From positions 1-64,000 of the forward strand of contig LADT01000035.1 of assembly GCA_000961765.1 (NCBI GenBank): a stretch of DNA of 64,000 bases. Reading direction: 5' to 3'. Made by a program: the position numbers and the translations under genes. Below are positions 23,849-34,500 of the stretch, one piece after another. This DNA is from Clostridiaceae bacterium BRH_c20a (GTDB taxonomy: Bacteria > Bacillota > Peptococcia > Peptococcales > BICA1-8). Numbering within the stretch: position 1 is the first letter of the stretch; the number at the start of each line of letters is the position of its first letter. The notes beneath the pieces were generated by a model that was not told where the DNA came from, did no database searches, and saw only the letters and a program-made list of their open reading frames with translations.

Positions 23849-26800
23849 TGAATATTCACCTTTTCCCTAGCTGTGGTGTAGTAAATCTGACCACTTTGCA
23901 CATGCTGGATAGTGGCTGATTCCGCCTGGTATTGGCCGGCATTAATGACCCGAGCATAATAGCTCAAGGAGTCTGCTTTTTTGCCATAGACAATAAAGCT
24001 AATCTTTTGCCCGGAAACTTCTACTGGATAAGCTATTTTATAGTCATTGATGATTCCCCAATTAAATGGTCTTTGAACTACCTTCAAACCGGCAGGTAAA
24101 TAGTCAGTTATCTGATACATACCATCGGGGGCTTTATCACCCCACTGATAGCTAATATTTACTTTCACCAGATTATTAACCTTAAGACCATCTTTCGAGT
24201 TATCCTCGGAAGAATAGGCTCTAGTAATCTTAACTCCATCTAAGGGTAAAGATGGGCTAGCATAGGAATTGGTGTTATAAACTGAGGTCACGCCAATTTT
24301 ACCCTGGATCTTATTAAACTTAAGAGTATCTAAATCCTCAGGAGTAAGAATAAGTGTCTTTGTTTCACGGGGCTCGAGCTTTACATTTTCCTCCTTGCCG
24401 TTAACAGACCAACTAAAGCCCACCACCTCTGAGGACATTTTAGGCAAAACTTTCTTTAGAAAGAGCAGCTGGTCCAAATTGGTTAAAATATCGGTGGTCG
24501 AGTTCTCTAGAACATAAAGTGATAATCTATTCTTAACATCAAGCCCCAAGTCTCCGGCTGCAACCGCGGCTAAAGCTGTAGCCTCCAAGATATCATCCTG
24601 ATCACTTCCGGTATTAATTCTGAGATTAGGGCCCAGCTCTTCAGAGTGCTTAGCTAATAATTCTCTAAACAGTTCCGCTGCCGGCTCTCGGTTACCTAAC
24701 TCCAAAGAAGCTAATATTAAATATATTTTCTCTTTGACCGTTAAGTCATCGGCCCTGGAAACAACAGAAAGCTCCTGTAATACCGGTTCACTTAAGGCTG
24801 CTAGCCCATAGAGAGCGATGATACCCCGCTCCCGAGTCTCCCGGGGATCATTGGCAATCCTTTGCAAATATTCCTTAAGAAATCCTTTATCAAAGCCAAC
24901 GGAAGATAAGCCCGCTGACTTAGCACTTAACTCCAGCTCAGGATCGGAGTAGGGTAAGAGAGATATTCCTCCCTTTATGGTCTGGTATCTCATAATACTA
25001 TCGGTACTCTCAGCTAATCCCCCCTTTATTCCCGGGAAATATTGCTCCATTAATTCACCTGCCAGCTTTACAGCTAGTTTCTGATCAACCCTATTGCCGT
25101 TTTCCCCTGACAAACGCCAGAGAATATTGAGATACTGGCTGCGCTCATAATCACTAAAGGTGATGGTTGTAGGCGAATCAGCCGCCCCCTTTATTTTAGT
25201 TTTATTATCAAGGAAGTAAAAATCATGCTCTCGTTTCTCACTAAAACTATCTTTAACCACAAAGGAGAGAGTCAAAGCATCACTTAAATTAGCCTGAGAA
25301 GTACCTTGAACGCTAAAAGTATATGCACCACTTTCTAAAGCTGGCAGAGCCAGATCAACCCTGATAAAAGCCTTGCCGGTTTTCTTTTCACTAAATACTA
25401 GGTTGCCTTCTCTTTTAACATCGACACTATAAGTGACATCTTCCCCTGATGAGAGCTTATTTCCAAAGGATCTCAGGTAAACAACAGGCTGATCACCACT
25501 TAGATAGCGATCATTTAGGGTAATATCCACAAAAAAGGGCAGCTTAACGATAATATTTTTCACAGTACTAATAGCTTGTAATTCACCGTTCACAGCCTGG
25601 GAGGTTAAACGCCAGGAAGTGAGATTATCGGGAAGGGTAAATGAGCTCTCAGCTTTCCCATTATTATCAGTTGTCAGAGTAGTAAAGAAAACTGCATCCC
25701 GAAGATCCTTTCTGTCCGATCCGCCTTCACCACCGTGTTCTGCTCCCCCACCCATTGGAGGCATTTTATGGGTTTTTAAGGTCCGTCTGATTCCGGAACC
25801 AAGATGATCATTATAAAGAGCATAAAGGATATTGGCATTTTGCCCCCGTAAGGTATAGAGCGCTTCATCAACTAGATTTAAATTTACTATAGCTTGCGCA
25901 GGCTGACCCTTTAAGTCCTTAACCCGGACTTTTAAATTAACCTTTTCACCGGGTCGGTATTCGGCTTTATCAGTAGTGACCTCTAAATCTAGAGCTTTCT
26001 CGTTTTCATCAAAGGCTACTAAATATTCACCGGCGTCTTGATAATACCGGCCATCAAAATATACTCCTTTAACATAGTAGTTGGGTATAAATTCTTTGAT
26101 AAAAATACTTTGGTAAATTCCGGTATCCTGAAGCTTATGCTCTTTTAAACCTTGTCTTGTATCCATAAATAGAAAACCATTTTTCCGATCAGGCAGAGGG
26201 CTTTCATTATTATTCAGTGTCAGGTGCACCTCTTCCCCTACTTTATACTTATTAGTGTTTTTATTTGACCTTAGATAGTACCATTGATATTCATATTCCC
26301 TGCTATAACGGGTTCCTTGCACATAGACTTCTCTAGTGGCTAAATTACCTTTGGAATCTAAAGTACTCAGTTCTACCCGATAAAATTTGTCTTCTTCTGT
26401 GGGAAACATAAAACTGCCCATACCCTGAGCATCGGTTATCAAGCTGCCTTCCGTAACAAATTCCTTGTGATAATTGTAAAAGTATCTTTTTTGGACCTTT
26501 TTATTAATAAAGTCATAGTATTCACCGTCTTCTATCTGCTCCCAGACATCTCGATAGACCTTAGCTGTTACTTGATGATTGGGTACTACTTCGCCTTTAA
26601 AAGCACCGTTATCCCATATTTCTACCTCTCCTTGCCGGTATTTTTCTAAGTTAACGTGATTGAGTACTACCTCTACAGTGCCCTCTCCCTCATTAATCCT
26701 TCCCTCTGCCTCTAGCATTAGGTCAGTATTTAAAACAACAAATGTTGCTTCGGCGTTGATCTCACCGCTTTCGGGCAAATTAGCATTGAGGTAGATGCCT

Positions 26801-28680
26801 TCATGCCGAATTATAGAGTCATTTTTATTATATTGAGGGGTATAAGTAAACACAGCCTTGCCTTCAGCATCTGTGGTGACACTGCCACTTTTACCGGTAA
26901 GATGGTAATTTAACTGCATATTGGCTGCACCGGTACCTTCAAAGAAAGCCGCAGATATATTGATATCTACTTTTTCACCGGCAAAAAGCACCTTTTTCGA
27001 AGGAGTTACCCCTATTTGATAGGCAGGTTTTGTATATGTTTGTACCTCAAATCCCATTTCCCGGAGACTATTGGCACCATCCTTCATAACAAGGGAATAA
27101 TAGCCCGGTGAAAGATTAGGTAGCTTAATACTCCCTGATAAAGAATAGTTTTTTACTTCCAGCTCTTGAGATATGATAGTAGTTGCTTCCCTCATACCAG
27201 ATTTGGTTAATTCAATCTTGACCCGTGATAATTCCTTTATACCGGAGTCTCTAGGTTTAACAAGCCCCCAAAAAAAGATAGTATCATCAGGCTTATATAA
27301 GCCTCGATCTAAGTAGAGATACTTCCAATACTCTTCACGGATTTTCCTATTATTCTCCCAATTCCTATCATAAAATCCTTGGGAAGCCTCACAACCCACT
27401 GCCTTTTGGTCACCCTGAGAAATTATGAAATAACTGCTTCCACTATTAATAGCGGGTGATTTTAAAATAGCCACACCTTGCTCATCAGTAACACCTTTTT
27501 CACCATCTTCATAGGAAAAAATCTGTGCACCTTGAACAGGACTGCCAAGGAGTAAATCATTAACCCAGACCAGGGTTTTATCTTCTGCTACAACTGAATA
27601 CATCCCCAGGTTTGTTACCTGCAGCCAGATCTGTAAAGAAGCTTCGTCTACCGATGCTTGAGCCAGATAAAAACCTGCCGGCAGTTTCTCAGGAAACACT
27701 AAATAACCCTCATTTTGATCCATGATGGGAGCTGCAAATTCCATGGCTTTTTCTAAACCGACCGTATCTTCCTGATAATGCCTGCGGCTAAAATAAGCCC
27801 ATTCTGGGACTTGGTTTCTTTCTTTTAATGCTTTTACGTATTCTTCTGCACCCTTATACTTAAAAAGCATAACTTTAACATCAGGCTTTTTGTTATTTCC
27901 CCGACTGTATAGTCTTAGACCTACAGCAGGGTTCTCATCAACTGTATATTCATAGGTATCTTCATATAAATACATCTCATATTTAGGAGTGTTTGCAGGA
28001 TCAGCCTGGGTTTCAAACTGGAAAATATAATCATCTGTTAATTGTAGATCACTGCCAGCTACCTTTAAATCTTTTTTTACCTTGACAGTATAGAGGGTAG
28101 CAGGTTTGAGCTGTTTCGGAACAAAGACGGCTGTTTTTTTATGTATCTCCCAGCGGCCTTCCACTTGGGGATTAATTTCTACAAAACCCTCCATCTCAGA
28201 AAAATCCATATGGGTAAAGGAAACTTCAATTCCTGTATCTAAAGGAACTCCCCCCGCTCTATCTCCCGGCAAGGTAGAAACAACTCGGAAATCACCCTTT
28301 GTTTGAAATGCCCAACTGTGGACTTTTCCCTCATCTAGTGCTAGGGAAAATTTATAAACCTGATTGGCTAGCAGGGGTTGGGCCGGGATAACTAAAGCCT
28401 CCTTATTGCCCTCGCCTGATTTTAAGGTATAAGTAAAAGCAGGCTCTATAGAAAGACATTTTTCTAGCACTTTAAGATCTACTTCTTCCGAAGAGGACAA
28501 CTGAAAACTTGTCTTTAAATCTACACCACCTGTATCAAAGATCATTGGCTTTAAAGACATTTCGGCAGCTAAAGCACTTGTTTTATCACCGGGAATACTA
28601 GCTTTATTCCAGAGAATAGCACCACCTATGACTAAAAGACAAACTAGGGCAATCCCTATATACCTTGGATATTTTTTCAC
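23845..28680 (-). CDS. Bacterial alpha-2-macroglobulin, thioester-less
   Basis: About 1,611 residues. I start it at GTG 28680 because AGGAG lies eight bases upstream; earlier in-frame starts lack an RBS. An N-terminal signal anchor (KKYPRYIGIALVCLLVIGGA) is followed by Ig-like domains (FRVVSTLPGDRAGGVPLDTG), MG domains and the A2M domain (TTLTTDNNGKAESSFTLPDN, LTSWRLTSQAV). Where thioester macroglobulins have GCxEQ, this protein has GNRVDQK (about 25090-25105), so no thioester can form. It would trap proteases or act in cell-wall defence as YfaS-like forms do. The C-terminus has a bait-like QYQAESATIQHVQSG ending. A Gly/His-rich patch GGGAEHGGEGG precedes the A2M domain. Confidence 0.9.
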   Translation of the reverse strand: MKKYPRYIGIALVCLLVIGGAILWNKASIPGDKTSALAAEMSLKPMIFDTGGVDLKTSFQLSSSEEVDLKVLEKCLSIEPAFTYTLKSGEGNKEALVIPAQPLLANQVYKFSLALDEGKVHSWAFQTKGDFRVVSTLPGDRAGGVPLDTGIEVSFTHMDFSEMEGFVEINPQVEGRWEIHKKTAVFVPKQLKPATLYTVKVKKDLKVAGSDLQLTDDYIFQFETQADPANTPKYEMYLYEDTYEYTVDENPAVGLRLYSRGNNKKPDVKVMLFKYKGAEEYVKALKERNQVPEWAYFSRRHYQEDTVGLEKAMEFAAPIMDQNEGYLVFPEKLPAGFYLAQASVDEASLQIWLQVTNLGMYSVVAEDKTLVWVNDLLLGSPVQGAQIFSYEDGEKGVTDEQGVAILKSPAINSGSSYFIISQGDQKAVGCEASQGFYDRNWENNRKIREEYWKYLYLDRGLYKPDDTIFFWGLVKPRDSGIKELSRVKIELTKSGMREATTIISQELEVKNYSLSGSIKLPNLSPGYYSLVMKDGANSLREMGFEVQTYTKPAYQIGVTPSKKVLFAGEKVDINISAAFFEGTGAANMQLNYHLTGKSGSVTTDAEGKAVFTYTPQYNKNDSIIRHEGIYLNANLPESGEINAEATFVVLNTDLMLEAEGRINEGEGTVEVVLNHVNLEKYRQGEVEIWDNGAFKGEVVPNHQVTAKVYRDVWEQIEDGEYYDFINKKVQKRYFYNYHKEFVTEGSLITDAQGMGSFMFPTEEDKFYRVELSTLDSKGNLATREVYVQGTRYSREYEYQWYYLRSNKNTNKYKVGEEVHLTLNNNESPLPDRKNGFLFMDTRQGLKEHKLQDTGIYQSIFIKEFIPNYYVKGVYFDGRYYQDAGEYLVAFDENEKALDLEVTTDKAEYRPGEKVNLKVRVKDLKGQPAQAIVNLNLVDEALYTLRGQNANILYALYNDHLGSGIRRTLKTHKMPPMGGGAEHGGEGGSDRKDLRDAVFFTTLTTDNNGKAESSFTLPDNLTSWRLTSQAVNGELQAISTVKNIIVKLPFFVDITLNDRYLSGDQPVVYLRSFGNKLSSGEDVTYSVDVKREGNLVFSEKKTGKAFIRVDLALPALESGAYTFSVQGTSQANLSDALTLSFVVKDSFSEKREHDFYFLDNKTKIKGAADSPTTITFSDYERSQYLNILWRLSGENGNRVDQKLAVKLAGELMEQYFPGIKGGLAESTDSIMRYQTIKGGISLLPYSDPELELSAKSAGLSSVGFDKGFLKEYLQRIANDPRETRERGIIALYGLAALSEPVLQELSVVSRADDLTVKEKIYLILASLELGNREPAAELFRELLAKHSEELGPNLRINTGSDQDDILEATALAAVAAGDLGLDVKNRLSLYVLENSTTDILTNLDQLLFLKKVLPKMSSEVVGFSWSVNGKEENVKLEPRETKTLILTPEDLDTLKFNKIQGKIGVTSVYNTNSYASPSLPLDGVKITRAYSSEDNSKDGLKVNNLVKVNISYQWGDKAPDGMYQITDYLPAGLKVVQRPFNWGIINDYKIAYPVEVSGQKISFIVYGKKADSLSYYARVINAGQYQAESATIQHVQSGQIYYTTAREKVNIQ

Positions 28681-28956
28681 AATCATCTCTCCTATCAATA
28701 TACTCCACCCTAATAGACGATATTTTCCAGTTTTTTGTTTCATTAGGATTAGCTAAGTTTATTAAAATTTTTTTCTAACTTATCATGCCTTCCGTTATGG
28801 TTCAAGGTCCAAAAAATTATTTCCAGTTTAAATATCAAGCATGAATAGTGATTCTTTAATAGATATGTGATATATTATTTCATGTTGCTATCTAAAAACT
28901 AACCCTTAAATATTATTACACGAAAAACCGTTGGCACAAAAGGAGGATAAAATTAA

Positions 28957-29910
28957 ATGATTGAAAGCAAAATCAGACCATTTGAAAATCCAAAAGGAAT
29001 TCTTCTGGTGCTGTCTGCGGCGACATTATGGGGAATATCCGGTGCTGTTGCCCAATACCTATTCCACCAAAAGGGCTTTACCCCAGAATGGTTAGTTGTG
29101 ATCCGTCTATTAATCTCAGGTATTCTATTATTATTCTTTGCAAAAATAAAAGAGAATTTAAATATCTGGGATATTTGGAAAAATAAAAATGATATTACAA
29201 GTTTAATATTATATAGTATTTTTGGGATATTGGCTGTCCAGTACACATATTTTGCAGCTATAAACCACTCTAATGCCGCTACTGCCACTATTCTACAATA
29301 TCTTGCCCCTATGCTAATTTTTTGTTACTCAGCAATACGCACTAAAAGTTTCCCTTCCGCAAAAGAAATCTTTGCTGTATTTTTAGCACTTCTTGGTACC
29401 TTCCTTCTGGTTACCCAAGGAAGTATCCAAAGCTTATCTATCTCAGGATTAGCTTTCTTTTGGGGTCTTAGCTCTGCGTTAGCATTAGCCTTTTATACAT
29501 TACAGCCTATCAATCTTCTTTCCAGGTGGGGTTCTGCTTTGATTACAGGGTGGGGAATGTTAATAGGAGGAATTAGCTTTAGTTTCATCCATCCGCCTTG
29601 GGTTTTTCAAGGACAATGGTCTTTGGATACATTCTTAGCAGTAACATTCATAGTGATATTCGGAACAGTAATAACTTTTTATTTTTATTTAGAAAGTCTT
29701 AGATATAATACTGCCACCGAAACTAGCCTATTAGCATGTGCTGAACCACTAGCTGCAGCCTTAATAGCTGTTATCTGGTTGAAAGTCCCCTTTGGGATTT
29801 CAGAGTGGTTAGGCACATTTTGTATACTAAGTACCATCATTATTTTATCTTTGATTAAAAACAAAGAACTCATAAATAAAGATAAAAAACCGCTAGAAAT
29901 AGGATATTAA
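28957..29910 (+). CDS. EamA/DMT-superfamily transporter
   Basis: 317 residues with ten predicted membrane helices in two EamA repeats. The first has GILLVLSAATLWGISGAVAQ, the second starts near GLAFFWGLSSALALAFYTLQ. Features such as AINHSNAATATILQYLAPML and TAETSLLACAEPLAAALIAV equal the EamA repeat ends. It is probably an inner-membrane exporter of a metabolite or amino acid; the substrate is unknown. AAGGAGGA precedes the ATG. It diverges from the macroglobulin operon and ends in a hairpin terminator. Confidence 0.88.
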   Translation: MIESKIRPFENPKGILLVLSAATLWGISGAVAQYLFHQKGFTPEWLVVIRLLISGILLLFFAKIKENLNIWDIWKNKNDITSLILYSIFGILAVQYTYFAAINHSNAATATILQYLAPMLIFCYSAIRTKSFPSAKEIFAVFLALLGTFLLVTQGSIQSLSISGLAFFWGLSSALALAFYTLQPINLLSRWGSALITGWGMLIGGISFSFIHPPWVFQGQWSLDTFLAVTFIVIFGTVITFYFYLESLRYNTATETSLLACAEPLAAALIAVIWLKVPFGISEWLGTFCILSTIIILSLIKNKELINKDKKPLEIGY

Positions 29911-29940
29911 ACCACATCCAATAACTCCATTAAGTTAAAA

Positions 29941-29970
29941 GCGACAAAGGGCCCTCGGTCCCTTTGTCGC
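29941..29970. terminator. Bidirectional terminator
   Basis: Arms GCGACAAAGGG/CCCTTTGTCGC pair perfectly around an eight-base loop between the plus-strand EamA gene and the minus-strand lipoprotein gene. A short T-rich tail follows on plus (TCATTATTT). Confidence 0.8.
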
Positions 29971-29984
29971 TCATTATTTACCAT

Positions 29985-30440
29985 TTATTTATAAACTGTC
30001 TCTTTATCTGATTTAGTAAAACTTCCACCCTCGTAGATGTAGAAATGCATGGTAGAAAAATCGCTCTTGAGGTCTTGGATAACATAAGTACCTTTTACAT
30101 CAATTGTTGCTGATGGTCCACTTGTATCATGGGCATATAAAGTAAATGAACCTTCTAAATCAGCCTTATCCCCTTTTTTCGTTCCGGGCACGGCACCATA
30201 GGTTCCAAACACTCCACCAGGACCATCCACTTCCCCCTGTCCTTCATAACCCGCTTCATCGGCATGGGGACGAACCATAAATTTCACATTTTCCGATGTC
30301 ATATTTCGAACCATTACCTTCACTTGAAAAACATTTTCTCCTATTATATTACCCTTTTCTCCTCCCGCTTCCTCATCATTACAGCCTGTAGTTGAAAAAA
30401 TAATGAGAATCACAAGGATTAATAAAAGAAACTTTTTCAT
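29985..30440 (-). CDS. Lipoprotein of unknown function, paralogue of the one at 35773
   Basis: 151 residues with a lipobox STTGC (Cys20). The mature part contains VRNMTSENVKFMVRP, GVFGTYGAVPG, KKGDKADLEGSFTLYAHD and SGPSATIDVKGTYVIQDLKS. The same order of motifs is found in the lipoprotein at 35773-36240, so the two form a small family: an all-beta domain that ends in a G(T/S)Y strand. No known domain was recognised. It is the last gene of the thirteen-gene envelope cluster and lies 23 bases after the zinc-ribbon protein gene. Confidence 0.75.
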   Translation of the reverse strand: MKKFLLLILVILIIFSTTGCNDEEAGGEKGNIIGENVFQVKVMVRNMTSENVKFMVRPHADEAGYEGQGEVDGPGGVFGTYGAVPGTKKGDKADLEGSFTLYAHDTSGPSATIDVKGTYVIQDLKSDFSTMHFYIYEGGSFTKSDKETVYK

Positions 30441-30462
30441 CTAATACCTCCTCAATAGGAAT

Positions 30463-31494
30463 TTATTTTACTTTCTTCCCACAATTGGCGCAAAAGGCGG
30501 CGCCTGAGACAATTTTAGTACCACATTCGGCACAGAATTTATTAGCTGGCAAAGCAGGGGTTTCTTCTACAATGTCCGTTTCCTCTTCTATGATTTCAGG
30601 GCATTTTAAGAAGTTTTCTATCATTTGCAACATTTGAAACCCGCTTGCCGATGTAAGCTCGATTTCATTAATTCCAAAAATAAATGTTAAATTATCCTTG
30701 ATTCCCGCACAAACACCCAATCCTCCTGCAACCACCATTTCGTTATTTTTATTAAGGTTAAAATTCTCAATCATTATAATAGTTTCGGGAATGAGAAAGT
30801 TTTTTGCAAAAATGGCATATTCACTTGTCAAAACATACCCATCTTCGGAAATGGCACACTCTTTTGCAATTAAGCTTTCCATAATCTCTTTGACCTTACC
30901 TTCTTCAGGTTCGGTGTATTTGTAATTCTTTTTAAGCATTTGCACCAAACTGTTAGGAGCAGGTTTTTCTAGTTGTTTTGAAATATCTGCTAAGGTTATA
31001 GTCTCACCTGAAATCCCTTGACCTTGATAAGTTAAAAGGACTTTTTTTCTATATATATCGACCATTGCTAAAATAACTAACATTTCATCAGCACTTAATA
31101 GAATCTCGATATCGGCAGTCTTAATCTTTGACATACCAATAAACTCGGAAACTTCATAAATAGTTTTGTTGAAATTATCCGGTATGCTAAAAACCATTTC
31201 ACCGGCATCGTTTTCAGCCATTACAATCTTATCGTCTACTTTATAGGTATATTTTTCTACATATATTAATCCATCTCTTAAAATTAGCCTTGTGCATCTC
31301 TTGGCATTGGCTACGATTTCTAGTATTTTTTTTGCTTCACCTGTTAACTTCCCATCTTTATATATGCCTTTGTCTGTTAAGTTTCTTTCCTCGGACCCAT
31401 CTAATGGTTCATTGATGTTAGCAAATAAGCTAATATCCGTTTTCTTGGGAAAGTCTTTAGCCAAAAAGGCAATTTCTCTTGTTGTTAGCTTCAT
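30463..31494 (-). CDS. Uncharacterised protein with C-terminal zinc ribbon
   Basis: 343 residues. The body (1-305) has no recognised domain: helical and winged segments (KGIYKDGKLTGEAKKILEIV; LEKPAPNSLVQML) alternate with strands. It has neither signal peptide nor membrane helix. The C-terminal 25 residues form a zinc ribbon (FCAECGTKIVSGAAFCANCG), the same kind found at the N-terminus of two other cluster proteins. ATG is preceded by CGGAGGAAG. It is probably the cytoplasmic component of the envelope cluster. Confidence 0.7.
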   Translation of the reverse strand: MKLTTREIAFLAKDFPKKTDISLFANINEPLDGSEERNLTDKGIYKDGKLTGEAKKILEIVANAKRCTRLILRDGLIYVEKYTYKVDDKIVMAENDAGEMVFSIPDNFNKTIYEVSEFIGMSKIKTADIEILLSADEMLVILAMVDIYRKKVLLTYQGQGISGETITLADISKQLEKPAPNSLVQMLKKNYKYTEPEEGKVKEIMESLIAKECAISEDGYVLTSEYAIFAKNFLIPETIIMIENFNLNKNNEMVVAGGLGVCAGIKDNLTFIFGINEIELTSASGFQMLQMIENFLKCPEIIEEETDIVEETPALPANKFCAECGTKIVSGAAFCANCGKKVK

Positions 31495-31535
31495 CTTCCT
31501 CCGCCCCTTTCTATCCTGTACCTTATTTATTTAGT

Positions 31536-34500
31536 TTAAAACATTTTACCTATTTCCTCTTTGATGGGTTCAGTTATACCTGGCTTAATAGCAAATTCAT
31601 CGGTTAATCCTGCTGCAGTCTTAATAGTTGAATGTACTACCTGCCTATTTATTTTCTGTGTAACAAACTTTTCCGCTACTTCCTTAGTAACAGTTTTTCC
31701 GGACAATTTCCCTCCAACATCCCAAGCGACCCGAACCTTTCCACCCTTAGCAGCCGTTGAGATTAGGTCTCCGCCATAACCCTTAGAGAGTGCATCAGGT
31801 ACAGCATCTAAACCAGCTTTGACCGCTCCATCAACAGCTCCTTTAGCAGCACCTTCCCAGCCTTCTGAGATTCCTCCTCCGACAACCTCTCCACTAACAG
31901 TTACTAAAGCTTTAGCTGCAGGATTTTTGACAAAATCACTATAGGCATCAGTACCACCCTTGGCTAGACCCGAAGCAAGGGACTTGGCACTAATTCCATC
32001 CTTGGCCATGGTTCCGGCAACACCTTTAGTTACCTTATAGATTACTCTAATTTTTTTCCCTACCGGTCCGGTAGCATTAGCCATACCATCAATAACACCA
32101 TCACTAACTGCACCAACTGCCTTGGCACCCGTTTCTAAACCGGCATTAAGATTCCCCGCAGCGTTCCAGGTATCAGCAATCTTTTTATCTATGGCTTGTA
32201 TTTTTCCTATAATCTCTTCCAGTTCTTCTTTATTGGAAGTGCCGTGTTTTTTACCCAATTTAATCAGATATTCTTCTTCTCTCAGCTTTTCCTGTCTTTT
32301 TAGCTCTTCTTCCCTAACCCAACGATCATGGGCGGTCTCACCCTTGGTATTTTTTTCAAATTCACTATTAATAAATTCTTTATCCTTTTCAAAGCCCGGT
32401 TTAACAACCTTTTCATAAGCTTCCGGATCAAAAACCCCACCGGTCTGAGGATTAACCCATTCACCGGTTACCGGATCCTTGACGTATTCAGTGGTTCCTC
32501 CTTTATGGTCAGTTTGTACAACCATTGTTTCAGGCTCGGCTGGCTGTGGTGGTTCTAACTCTGGCTCAGCCGGCACTTTTTGTTCCGATTCTGGTGCCTT
32601 TTCTGCCGATTTATCAGTTTTTTCATAACTATCCTCATCACTGCGCACATCTCCATCAGAATCGCTACTATCAGTTTGATCATTATAATCCTCTGGCTCA
32701 TAGTCACCTTCATATCCCCCATCACTGCTCCCAGGTGATACATAATCTGAGCCTCCCGGCTTTTCATTATCTCCCACAGAGAAGGGATCATCGTCAGGTT
32801 CATCAGTATTTCCTAAGGCATCAGCCATCATGATCATTGCTAATTCTTCATCGGTTTTCCCTGGATATTTATCCTTATACCAATCCTTATCCCTGACCTT
32901 GGCTTTGGGCTTGGGTTTTAGGAGGGTTTCTAATACATGGACAACAACTCCCACTAAGGGTGGGAAAAGTGCCCCAGCAGCAGCTTGAGCGGGGCCATCG
33001 GGTCCGGGAATATTACCTGCTGATGGCATTTTCGCCCCTAATGCTGTTAGTACATATGGAGGTAAATCTTTACCAATCATATTTCCGCTGGCTGTCAATT
33101 GATAAGAATTAAAATCTGCTCCTTTTGTTTCGGAAGCAGCCCTTTCAAAGGTTGCATCCCCTTGAAGATCTAGTTTAGCTGCACGACCCTGCTCTTTTTG
33201 GAGAGTAACCACCCCCCCAGCCCCTATCTTGGCTTTGTAAGGCAGCTTAGTGAGGTCAGCAGCAAAGGTAAAGGAGGCTTTGAGACTATTTTCATCCCGT
33301 TCAGTTATCTCACATATCTGTGAAAAGGGCATGCCTTCATATTTGCCAATTAATTCAATTGTATCGCACTTATCAAGGACAGTTAATTCAAAATCCTTTA
33401 AACTAAAGCTGCTCCGGCCCTCTTGAACAGGTCCCATAATTGTACTGGTTTTTATGGTATCAAGATTAATCTGATATCTTCCGGTAAAGTCAAATAATTG
33501 AGGCGGCATAGGTGAAACACTTACATAAAAATCAGGATACCCTTCATTATCATAGGCTACAACTGACATGTCCGGTAAAGAAAGTATATATTCACCGGCA
33601 GGAAGCACAATACCCGGAGCTGCAATCCACAAACCATTGGGTATGGTGCCCAATATTCCCCCATATGCTTGATATTGACCATATTCTTTACCTGCATTAT
33701 CAGCAATGCTGACAAGCCCTGGAGGTGCCCCTTGGCCGCCATTAAAGGTATTAAAGACGACTTCATCAATTTGGTATGAATCATCTAGGGTAAAGGTTGC
33801 TGAAAATAATTTAGTGGGAGGCTTCTCTACTGAAATAGCCTCATAGCTTCCCGGATTTAATCGAACACCTGCCAAATCTTGGCTGCCTGCTACGGAAATT
33901 GCATTTTCCCTTATATCACTATTTTCCGGATCATTTTCCAAAACCCACTTCAGTAAATTTTCCTTATATTTCTGCCAAGCAGAGTAATCGATGCCTTTAA
34001 TTAATACTGCTGCTCCTAAACCGGTTTCATTATTTCGGACATGCCTAGTATCATCATTGGTATATAAAGAATAGCTGCCTGCTTTTAAAACTATTTCCTG
34101 TTCGGGAATATAAATATTGTCTATGGAAATAGTCTCAACAGAAAATCCTTTTGGCATCTCTTGTTTTTCACTTGCTTCCTGAATATTTCCTACTGTAGAA
34201 GGTCTTGTAGTAAAAGGTCCATAGATATTACCTCGCTCATCCTCTAGAAAAAAGTTAACTGCCTCCAACTGAGGGTTTTCCTGAGGATAGGAATAGGGAA
34301 GATATACACCCCTTAGAAGAGTATTATTTTTTAAACTAAATTTTATAGGTTGCTTATCACTAGCTTGTGTTTCGATAATCTCACGACTTCCCTGATAACC
34401 TACTATTAAATTTCTTTTGCCATCATAACCCATATATTCTGAATACCAGCTGCCTGCTTTATAAATCACCCGCTCGTAAGGCTCTTCTGGCTGAGGTGAT

